NCBI GenBank assembly: GCA_031404015.1
Contig: JANNGT010000397.1
Coordinates: 1-20,604 of the forward strand
Reading direction: 5' to 3'
DNA: 20,604 nt
Origin: RPQJ01 sp031404015
GTDB lineage: Bacteria > Pseudomonadota > Gammaproteobacteria > Steroidobacterales > Steroidobacteraceae
Positions 14,844 to 20,604 of the stretch are shown here, in pieces (position 1 is the first letter of the stretch; the number at the start of each line of letters is the position of its first letter). The translations under genes were made by a program, and so were the position numbers. The notes under the pieces were generated by a model. The model made no database searches. It was not told where the DNA came from and saw nothing but the letters and a program-made list of their open reading frames with translations.

Positions 14844-15434
14844 CTAACCGAGCGTGGCACGGAGTTCAGACAGTGCGCGGCGGACGTGGCTCTTCACGGT
14901 GCCCAACGGTGTCCCGGTGCGAGTCGCGATCTCCTCGTGCGAGAGTCCCTGGAGGAATGCGAGGCTGATGAAGCGTTGGCGCTGCGGCGACAATGCCGCG
15001 ACTGCGGCACGGACGCGTGTTCCGTCCTGCAGCAGAGCGATCAGCTGCTCGGGTGAGACCGCATCGTCCGCAACCGCGGCGATGGCTTCAGTGCCTTCCA
15101 CCGCCAGTGGAGCGCTGTAGCGACGGCGTTGGCGTAAGCGATCGAGCGCGCGGCTGCGACACATCATCGTGAGCCAGCCCAGCACCGTGCCTTGTTCTGC
15201 ATTGAAACGCGCCGCCTGGTTCCAGGCCTGCAGGTAAGTGTCGCAAACGACTTCTTCCGCATCCTCGCGATGCCTGACGATTGCCATCGCGACCGCGTAG
15301 ACCTTGCTCACCGTGAGTTCGTAGAACTCTTCGAGCGTGGATTCGTCCCCGTCCCGCATCTGCGCAACCATAGCCGCGAGATCCGGCGATGCCGGCGAAA
15401 GCGTAGCTACCTGGCCGTAAACGGGTGTGTTCAC
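14844..15434 (-). CDS. ECF sigma factor (canonical, RpoE/SigK-like)
   Basis: 196 residues. Seen: region 2 with YAVAMAIVRHREDAEEVVCD, where Asp58-Ala59-Glu60-Glu61 keep the acidic contact motif, then LQAWNQAARF and GWLTMMCRSRALDRLRQRRR. Region 4 (about 140-196) has RQRFISLAFLQGLSHEEIA and PLGTVKSHVRRALSELR. This is a full two-domain ECF sigma that should direct RNA polymerase to a stress regulon. The frame extends upstream to 15578, but GTG 15434 has GGAG 8 bases before it on the minus strand and gives the normal length. It is followed by the cupin gene, its likely regulator. It differs from the first sigma in this window, which lacks the acidic motif. Confidence 0.9.
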   Translation of the reverse strand: MNTPVYGQVATLSPASPDLAAMVAQMRDGDESTLEEFYELTVSKVYAVAMAIVRHREDAEEVVCDTYLQAWNQAARFNAEQGTVLGWLTMMCRSRALDRLRQRRRYSAPLAVEGTEAIAAVADDAVSPEQLIALLQDGTRVRAAVAALSPQRQRFISLAFLQGLSHEEIATRTGTPLGTVKSHVRRALSELRATLG

Positions 15435-15755
15435 GCAACTCCATAGCTGGCGGGAGCGCGATGAGCGCCGGCAGGTGCCATTTGATTCGAACGCGTTTCC
15501 GCAAAATAGCATGCGGACGGGTGAATATCGACCGTCGCCAATCGGCTGCTGCGGCAGGAACGAAAATGCAGGTTTCACTGCAATTCGCGGCCGGGCGTTT
15601 GGGTACGGATCTCAGGCATACCCCTACCTACGCGTCGCCACGGTATCCGGATGCGCCCGCAGCGCGACATTGACCCGGCGTCCGGCGTCCGGCAGGTGCG
15701 TGTGCGGCTGTACCTGGGGGTCGTCCGGCGGGCGCGACGGGGCAGGGCGGTTCAC
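15435..15755. other. Sigma upstream region merging into an IS91-like tail
   Basis: No gene supported. The first part should hold the sigma/cupin promoter on the minus strand, but no clear motif is visible. A stop codon at 15671-15673 lies 147 bases before the end of oriIS copy 4, similar to the spacing from transposase stop to oriIS end in copies 2 and 3. The last part of this stretch may therefore be a transposase tail, though its residues are not recognisable. Confidence 0.35.
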
Positions 15756-15820
15756 CATAAAGCCCGTTCCGCGAACAAGGATCGGCCGGGATTACCGGTT
15801 TGAATTTCCTCCCCGCCCGC
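15756..15820 (+). repeat. oriIS-like terminal repeat, copy 4 (diverged)
   Basis: It begins CATAAAGCCCGTTCCGCGAA, close to copies 1 and 3, and ends GGTTTGAATTTCCTCCCCGC, close to copy 5. The middle (ATCGGCCGGGATTACCGG) differs from copies 1-3 and has its own short inverted repeat. This is probably a different subfamily of the same element type. The PIN toxin gene begins 48 bases outside it. Confidence 0.6.
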
Positions 15821-15838
15821 TAAGGCGAGATACTCGAT

Positions 15839-15858
15839 TGATAGCATAGGTGCTATCA
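15839..15858 (+). promoter_or_regulatory. Inverted repeat, likely operator of the second PIN toxin-antitoxin operon
   Basis: TGATAGCA and TGCTATCA are perfect 8-base inverted arms separated by TAGG, ending 9 bases before the toxin ATG. Ribbon-helix-helix antitoxins bind such sites as repressors. The arms share ATAGC/GCTAT with the palindrome upstream of the other toxin-antitoxin pair (10995-11008). Confidence 0.65.
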
Positions 15859-15867
15859 CTGCAGCCC

Positions 15868-16296
15868 ATGGGTCCGCCTCGAATCGTCCTGAATACCAAC
15901 CTTCCGGCCTCGGCCTTCTCGCGTGGTCGTGGGGCATCGCGGGAAGTCCTGCGGCGCGTCCTGCGAAAAGAGGCGCAGGCGCTGATGTCGGTGTCGCTGT
16001 TTACGGAATATGAGGACGTACTGGCGCGTCCGCAGGTACAGAGGCGGTGCAGTCTGAACTCGCAGGAGCAGCAGGTGCTGTTTGACGCATTTCTCGCCTG
16101 CACTGGGCTGGTGGAGGTCTACTACCGCTGGAGGCCGAACTTGCCGGACGAGTCTGACAATCATGTTCTGGAACTGGCCGTGGCGGCCGGAAGTGCAACG
16201 ATTCTGACGTTCAACCGGAGGGATTTCTCGCGCGATGAACTGCGATTTCCCGATGTTGCCTTCCAGTCGCCTGCCAACTGGCTGAAAGAGAATTGA
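15868..16296 (+). CDS. PIN-domain toxin, PIN_3 type, with altered first catalytic site
   Basis: 142 residues. Seen: an N-terminal RIVLNTNLPASAFSRG, where the family has V-x-D-T-N; a middle acidic segment NLPDESDNHVLELAVAA; and ATILTFNRRDF near the C-terminus. Known: this is the arrangement of the 'putative toxin component, PIN family' group. The first metal-binding Asp is replaced by Asn, which should weaken or abolish nuclease activity unless the assignment of that residue is wrong. ATG 15868 is preferred over GTG 15850, which would lie within the operator. The antitoxin gene follows 10 bases downstream, so the toxin comes first in this operon. Confidence 0.8.
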   Translation: MGPPRIVLNTNLPASAFSRGRGASREVLRRVLRKEAQALMSVSLFTEYEDVLARPQVQRRCSLNSQEQQVLFDAFLACTGLVEVYYRWRPNLPDESDNHVLELAVAAGSATILTFNRRDFSRDELRFPDVAFQSPANWLKEN

Positions 16297-16306
16297 AGGA
16301 GAATAC

Positions 16307-16525
16307 ATGTCGACTCTCACGATCCGTCTGCCCGACACGAAGCACGAGCGGCTGCAGGCATTTGCCCGAATGCGTGGTGTCAGCGTCAATAAGCTGGTCG
16401 AGGAACTGACCACGGTCGCACTTGCCCAAGCGGATGCCGAGAATCGCTACCTGCTGCGCAAGGCTCGCGGCAAGCCCACGGTGGTCCTGCAACTGCTCGA
16501 CAAGCTTGATCGAAAGGCCAAGTAG
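16307..16525 (+). CDS. Ribbon-helix-helix antitoxin
   Basis: 72 residues. Seen: a beta strand STLTIRLPDTKHERLQAFA, then RMRGVSVNKLVEELTTVALA, the ribbon-helix-helix pattern of CopG/Arc-like repressors, and a basic C-terminal tail. Such proteins neutralise PIN toxins and repress their own operon, probably through 15839-15858. GGAG lies 6 bases before ATG 16307. The order toxin then antitoxin is less usual, but occurs in this PIN subgroup. It ends 167 bases before the convergent TIR gene; that gap shows no gene or clear terminator. Confidence 0.85.
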   Translation: MSTLTIRLPDTKHERLQAFARMRGVSVNKLVEELTTVALAQADAENRYLLRKARGKPTVVLQLLDKLDRKAK

Positions 16526-16692
16526 CGTCGGCAGTGGTTGGCTGGTCAATCCTCGACGCCGGTTTAAATCCCAGCTTTACTGCCGGTCCTGAAGAACCGC
16601 TCGACGCCCTTGTGGCGAACAGACTGTATCACCAGCCCTCCACCGGTATCGCGAGCGGTCCTGAGGTGGCTGCTGCGGCGCCCAGGTCGGGA

Positions 16693-18726
16693 TCATCCGG
16701 GGTGCGCAAGACGTTGGTAACGTGCCAGCTCCAACGGGTTGGACGCCACTTTGTAGTAACGAATCATGAGCTGCACGGTTTCATAGCCGTACAACTCTGT
16801 CGGTTGCCATTTTGCAAGCAGGATTGGTGCGCTGCCTGTCAGTAGCGGCGCGGCGCGAGGGTATTCGCCTTTGTACAGCCAGCATTCGCCTTCAACGCTA
16901 TCGACAATCGCCGACCGCCAGGCGTCGTCGGGATAGCGCTCGAGCATCAATGGTCTTGCTTCCTCCAATCGCAGGAACCCCATGTCAAACCGCTTGGCAC
17001 GGCAATCGATGCGAGCCAGATCAACCAGAACTGGCCCGATCAAGCGGTGATTGTTAGCGCGTGCAGCACGCAAAGCCTTTTCCAGATACTCGACCCCTCC
17101 AGCAACTTCCCCGAGACCGATCCTGGCCAATCCCAGGTTGGCAAACACAAATGTAAGATCATCATGCGACTCACTTTTCTGCGCCAATTGAATCTGGCGT
17201 GCCTCATCCAGCAACGTTGCGGCCTCTGCGAATTCGCGGCGCTCGAGATGAATGCGCGCCAGGTTGTTCATCGTAACCGCAACGTTGGGGTGTTTCTGAC
17301 CTAGTGTCTTGCGCTCGATAGGGAGGGCTTTCTGGTAGCTCGCCAGCGCTGCCGATTTTCTATTGAGCATGTATTCAACTGCGCCAATTTGACTCAACAC
17401 AAATGCCACGCGCGGATGTACCTCCCCATACAACGAACTCCAAACCTGCAGCGCATCTCCAAAGTTCTCACGCGCCTCAGTTAGGTTGCCCTCATAGAAA
17501 TTGGCTTCAGCAAGGACTTCCAGGATTCTGCCAAGCTGTTCACGGTCAACCGGCGTCATTGATCTGATAGCACGATAGGTCTCTTTCAGTGACGCGAGGG
17601 CTTCGGCGCTTCGATCCACGCGCAGCATGGTTTCTGCAATGGCCAAGTTCAATTTGACTGCGCTTGCACCGTACTCTGCACTTTCAGTAGCCCCGCCTAG
17701 CGACTTTGCAGCCAGATGCAAAAGACGTTCTGATTCAGCGTAGTTGCCGAGTTCGTAGCGGGACTTTGCCAACGCCAGAAGCGCGTTGAATTCGCTGGGT
17801 GGCGTTTTCCCTGGAACGGCGACGGCTTCCTCCAACAATTCGGCACTGGGACGGAACAGCCCAAGATTTCGGTAAACATTGCCCAAGGTCGTCAGTAACT
17901 CTGCGCGCACCTGCGGCTCATTCTTGAGTTGCGATTTTATCTGGGCGGCACCGCGATCCAGGATTTCGCGTGCCGTAATGCTGTCGCCGCGCGCCTCACT
18001 GGGATCGCTGACTGAAAACAGTGACACCACAAACTGCGAAGTCCGCTGGGCCGTTAGGGCGTTCTGCTCCGCAAGCTCACGTGCGCGAAGTGCTTCGCTG
18101 CGAGACAGGAAGGCAAAGAAGGTCAAACCCGCCAACACAAGCGCACCGATCGACGATGCAATGGCGATTGCCAATAGTCGTCGCTGACGTCGGGCCTGAT
18201 CTCTCTGCCGCAATTCGTCGAGTCGCACACCCAGCAATGCGGCAACGATCTTGAGCTTCGCAGTTTGCCGATCGTCCATTCCGGGACGCACGTCCACTGC
18301 CAAGGGCTCGGGGATGACTTGAGATTCGGCAGCAGCTCCGCGCGATTTCAGCGCCGGAGGAAAGCAATGTTCCGAAGCCGGCAATGACTCGTCGGCCCAA
18401 CTGCCCGGGTTGCCGGCAACCACCAAGCAATAAATTCGATCACGTCGACCAAGGGCAATAAACTGGTGGATCTCCTGATTGACCCACCTGGACTGAGACG
18501 ACGCGGGTGAGCAAATGACAATCAGGTGCTCAGATTCCTCCAAGGCTGATTTAACGATGGCCGAAAGATCGGACGAAGCGGACAACTCCGCTCGATCAAG
18601 AAAGACCGGGGACAACCGGACAGCCGAGACTTTTGACGGGACCTTGTAGGTTTCGATGGCCTTGTGCAGCCAGCGCGCCCAATGCCCGTCGTGATGGCTG
18701 TAGCTGATGAATGCTTTATAGGACAT
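16693..18726 (-). CDS. TIR-domain protein with membrane span and TPR repeats
   Basis: 677 residues. Seen: an N-terminal TIR domain (about 1-140) starting SYKAFISYSHHDGHWARWLH, with VFLDRAELSASSDLS and SRWVNQEIHQFI. Glu85 in WVNQE aligns with the catalytic glutamate of NAD-cleaving TIR domains such as SARM1. A transmembrane span follows at about 184-207, then TPR repeats from about 255 to 650 (for example VAVTMNNLARIHLERREFAE and VRAELLTTLGNVYRNLGLFR). The TIR part should be cytoplasmic and the TPR part on the other side. The layout mirrors the kinase-TM-TPR protein at 5185. The role is open: NADase defence effector or signalling receptor. The region is visibly less GC-rich than guaBA. It is divergent from the PEP-CTERM gene. 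Confidence 0.88.
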   Translation of the reverse strand: MSYKAFISYSHHDGHWARWLHKAIETYKVPSKVSAVRLSPVFLDRAELSASSDLSAIVKSALEESEHLIVICSPASSQSRWVNQEIHQFIALGRRDRIYCLVVAGNPGSWADESLPASEHCFPPALKSRGAAAESQVIPEPLAVDVRPGMDDRQTAKLKIVAALLGVRLDELRQRDQARRQRRLLAIAIASSIGALVLAGLTFFAFLSRSEALRARELAEQNALTAQRTSQFVVSLFSVSDPSEARGDSITAREILDRGAAQIKSQLKNEPQVRAELLTTLGNVYRNLGLFRPSAELLEEAVAVPGKTPPSEFNALLALAKSRYELGNYAESERLLHLAAKSLGGATESAEYGASAVKLNLAIAETMLRVDRSAEALASLKETYRAIRSMTPVDREQLGRILEVLAEANFYEGNLTEARENFGDALQVWSSLYGEVHPRVAFVLSQIGAVEYMLNRKSAALASYQKALPIERKTLGQKHPNVAVTMNNLARIHLERREFAEAATLLDEARQIQLAQKSESHDDLTFVFANLGLARIGLGEVAGGVEYLEKALRAARANNHRLIGPVLVDLARIDCRAKRFDMGFLRLEEARPLMLERYPDDAWRSAIVDSVEGECWLYKGEYPRAAPLLTGSAPILLAKWQPTELYGYETVQLMIRYYKVASNPLELARYQRLAHPG

Positions 18727-18858
18727 AGCGCGCCCCGCTCGTTCTTACAGAACCTGGGCCCAAAGGAGATTCGAAACTAGCGAGACATTGTGTTCCGCAC
18801 CATGGTGGCGCAGGATCGAAGTTCGAAGAACGAAAACAAATAAAGTATAGGTGGTTCC

Positions 18859-19680
18859 GTGACTCTTCAAAAACGCACGCAGATCAGGAAATTCGGCGGA
18901 CCGATTGGAAAAATAGCAGCAATTTTGTTCATTGCTGCCTCGCAGCCCGCGTACGCCGGTAAAATTTCGGTGGACTTCGGCGCAAACCCAATTACCGGCC
19001 AGAATTTTTCCACAGATACCACTGCGGAGGCATGTGCTGGCGCTGCCCCAGCCTCGTGCGAACTCAGTCTCACAGGCAATGCAACCAGCAGCCCGATCAA
19101 CATTGGATTCAACATTAATTTTGGCAGCGGTTCTGTGGGCCAGCTGACGGTCGGCGAGAATGGCGTGGTCAGTGTCGGTTCGGGCCTGATCAATGTTTTC
19201 AGCACCGACCTTGTATCGCTTGCCGCAAGTGGTGGCGTATTCGACACTTTGAATGGCACCGGCGAAATCATGTATTCGCGTGGCGTCGCCGACCCTGAGG
19301 CCGACGGTTCCGGCATTTACAACTTGGCCGAAGCAGTCGGCGCTTTTCACGTTACCTGGGCTGGCGTGCTCCAGGGTACCGATCCACGTTTCCTGCAGAT
19401 TCTGCTGTATAACCAAGGCAATGGCGATTTTGACCTGCGACTCCGCTATGGCTTGAATGACGGGGACACGTACGGCCTGACCTCCGCGGTGGCGGGCTTC
19501 AATCTTGGCAGCAACAGTGTGAACCTCGCCGGCCCGTTGGTAACGACCACCGACTATTTCTACCGCTTCCGGAGTGGAAGTCTGGTAACGAATACCACCG
19601 TGCCCGAGCCGGGCACACTGGTGCTGTTGGGACTTGGTCTGCTCGGTATTGCTTGGAGCGGCCGTCGCCGCGCCAGCTGA
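18859..19680 (+). CDS. PEP-CTERM sorting-domain protein
   Basis: 273 residues. Seen: an N-terminal signal peptide (basic start, hydrophobic AAILFIAASQPAYA, cleavage near residue 33), a beta-rich secreted body with several SGxG and NxGxG turns and a possible disulphide pair (CAGAAPASC), and a C-terminal VPEPGTLVLLGLGLLGIAWS followed by GRRRAS. Known: VPEP, a hydrophobic span and an arginine cluster are the PEP-CTERM signal, processed by exosortase and usually tied to exopolysaccharide. No exosortase gene lies in this window. GTG 18859 has AGGTGG at 18849-18854. The gene is divergent from the TIR gene, with 132 bases between them. Its specific function is unknown. Confidence 0.9.
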   Translation: MTLQKRTQIRKFGGPIGKIAAILFIAASQPAYAGKISVDFGANPITGQNFSTDTTAEACAGAAPASCELSLTGNATSSPINIGFNINFGSGSVGQLTVGENGVVSVGSGLINVFSTDLVSLAASGGVFDTLNGTGEIMYSRGVADPEADGSGIYNLAEAVGAFHVTWAGVLQGTDPRFLQILLYNQGNGDFDLRLRYGLNDGDTYGLTSAVAGFNLGSNSVNLAGPLVTTTDYFYRFRSGSLVTNTTVPEPGTLVLLGLGLLGIAWSGRRRAS

Positions 19681-19829
19681 TTCCAGCGTTTCTCCCGGAT
19701 AGGCGGATCTGGTGCGGCGGTCCGACGTAAAGGTTGAATCTGCGGCGAACGGACTCAGTTGCGAGGCTTTCCCGCAGCTTTGACATTACTTTGGCGGCAT
19801 CGCGCCCGTTTGAGCGCACGGCTCCGGAT

Positions 19830-19892
19830 CAGTACCCGTCCGAGTTGCCGCTCGGAGCGCGGGCGTCGCCGTTGCAGTCCCGTCTGTTTTGA
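19830..19892 (+). pseudogene. Probable IS91-family transposase C-terminal tail
   Basis: One frame ends QYPSELPLGARASPLQSRLF and then TGA. Known: IS91 transposases often end in a short Pro/Ala/Arg-rich tail closing with Leu-Phe, and the 138-base distance to the end of oriIS copy 3 fits the spacing seen in copy 2. Upstream in the same frame no transposase motif is preserved. Short and therefore uncertain; it is called mainly from its position. Confidence 0.42.
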
Positions 19893-19971
19893 ATTCAAGA
19901 GGGGGGTGTTTGCCGCTGGCGGCTGAAGCGGCGGGGCGGGCAGGGTCTGTCGGTGCCAAGTTCGGGCTCAC

Positions 19972-20030
19972 CATAAGGCCCGTTCGGCGAAGTAGACTGC
20001 GCTGCCGACACATTTGAACTTCCTATCCGC
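19972..20030 (+). repeat. oriIS-like terminal repeat, copy 3
   Basis: CATAAGGCCCGTTCGGCGAA, then GTAGACTGCGCTGCCGACAC and ATTTGAACTTCCTATCCGC: the best match to copy 1 (12028-12086). Its end is 5 bases from the ATG of the acetyltransferase gene. The inner side carries the tail at 19830-19892. Confidence 0.78.
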
Positions 20031-20035
20031 GTCAC

Positions 20036-20578
20036 ATGGACAAAATCCTCGACACTGGCCGCCTGATCCTGCGGCGCTTCACGCTAGACGACCTGCCGGC
20101 TTTCTTTCAACTCGGCTCCAGGCCGGAAATCATCCGCTATGCCCAGAGCACGCCTCTGGCATCCCTGGAGGAAGCGCGGGCGTTCATGCTGGCGGCACCG
20201 TTGCAGGACTATTCGACATACGGCTATGGCCGCTTTGCTTGCGTATGGAAGGAGTCAGGCGAGGTCATTGGGTTCAGCGGCCTGAAGTTCGTCCCGGAGA
20301 TCGGCGATACCGAACTCGGCTACCGCTTCCTGCCCGAATTCTGGGGTATGGGACTCGCCACGGAGGCTGGACAGGCTTCGATCGAGTTCGCACGAGCAGA
20401 CCTGCACCTGAGCCGACTGGTGGCACTGGTTCACCCTGAGAACGTCGCTTCCGCAAATGTGGTGACCAAGCTCGGGTTTACCGTCGAGAAGCAACTGCGA
20501 TACTCGGGCCTGCAGGACGTGGATGTGGACTTGTACTCGCTGGACCTCCTTCCTGGCACTAAGCGGGCGTCCCGTTGA
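20036..20578 (+). CDS. GNAT family N-acetyltransferase, RimJ/RimL type
   Basis: 180 residues. Seen: LDTGRLILRRFTLDDLPAFF at the N-terminus, ELGYRFLPEFWGMGLATEAG (the acetyl-CoA-binding R/Q-x-x-G-x-G/A segment is here as FWGMGLATEA), and the C-terminal VHPENVASANVVTKLGFTVE typical of ribosomal-protein and amino-group acetyltransferases. Known: this Acetyltransf_3 group acetylates N-terminal amines of ribosomal proteins or small molecules; the substrate cannot be assigned. The length matches the family. The ATG at 20036 is only 5 bases from the repeat end and has no Shine-Dalgarno. Translation is therefore leaderless-like, weak, or depends on a transcript starting in the repeat. Confidence 0.88.
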   Translation: MDKILDTGRLILRRFTLDDLPAFFQLGSRPEIIRYAQSTPLASLEEARAFMLAAPLQDYSTYGYGRFACVWKESGEVIGFSGLKFVPEIGDTELGYRFLPEFWGMGLATEAGQASIEFARADLHLSRLVALVHPENVASANVVTKLGFTVEKQLRYSGLQDVDVDLYSLDLLPGTKRASR

Positions 20579-20604
20579 GCCCATTGAGCGCGAGTGGATC
20601 CGAC

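Noticed and set aside
12028..20030. Dispersed 59-base units as integron attC sites with gene cassettes
   Set aside because: The units lack the paired RYYYAAC/GTTRRRY ends and attC fold, no integron integrase is present, and transposase debris of IS91 type fits better.
1..20604. CRISPR arrays, tRNA or rRNA genes
   Set aside because: No regularly spaced short repeats and no cloverleaf or rRNA sequence were recognised on either strand.

Overview
The window looks like a GC-rich gammaproteobacterial chromosome, probably of the Lysobacterales/Nevskiales/Steroidobacter kind. That placement is an inference from the conserved xseA/guaBA arrangement, the high GC, frequent GTG starts, a PEP-CTERM protein and the mix of accessory families. 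No ribosomal or tRNA genes are visible to fix it further.

Layout. 1-3648 is core genome: the 5' part of xseA on the minus strand, then a divergent guaB-guaA purine operon with a clear promoter. Directly after guaA the sequence becomes accessory. 3631-4288 holds an IS91-type transposase stub. 4590-7821 is a translationally coupled ECF sigma factor and Ser/Thr kinase-TPR pair. 8075-9955 encodes a secreted lipoprotein with two Ig-like domains and a beta-propeller-like repeat region, closed by a strong terminator. 10181-10484 is a frameshifted HepT toxin remnant. At 10657 a diverged copy of the last 18 bases of guaA plus its downstream flank reappears, so 3631-10656 is bracketed by a direct repeat.

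From 10.9 kb to the end the window is a patchwork of small modules: a Phd-like/PIN toxin-antitoxin pair, a DUF1330-like protein, a methyltransferase, a second ECF sigma with a ChrR-type cupin partner, a second PIN/ribbon-helix-helix pair, a TIR-TM-TPR protein, a PEP-CTERM protein and a GNAT acetyltransferase. Five copies of a terminal repeat punctuate this stretch. Their most conserved part, TTTGAA(A/C/T)TTCCTATCCGC, closely resembles the oriIS (replication-start end) of ISCR/IS91 rolling-circle transposons. Three of the five have recognisable or likely IS91 transposase debris just inside them. I read the region as an old graveyard of IS91/ISCR-like elements that moved or rearranged neighbouring genes. 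One element (10892-12086) seems to have kept both ends while most of its transposase is gone and a toxin-antitoxin module sits in its place.

How genes work together. The first sigma has QPTA where sigma region 2.2 normally has an acidic DAED motif. Its overlapping kinase fits the known scheme in which phosphorylation of that threonine activates an ECF43-type sigma. The second sigma keeps the acidic motif and is paired with a cupin that is probably its anti-sigma factor. The TIR-TM-TPR protein keeps the glutamate needed for NADase activity. It could be a sensor/effector, possibly defensive, but nothing in the window proves that.
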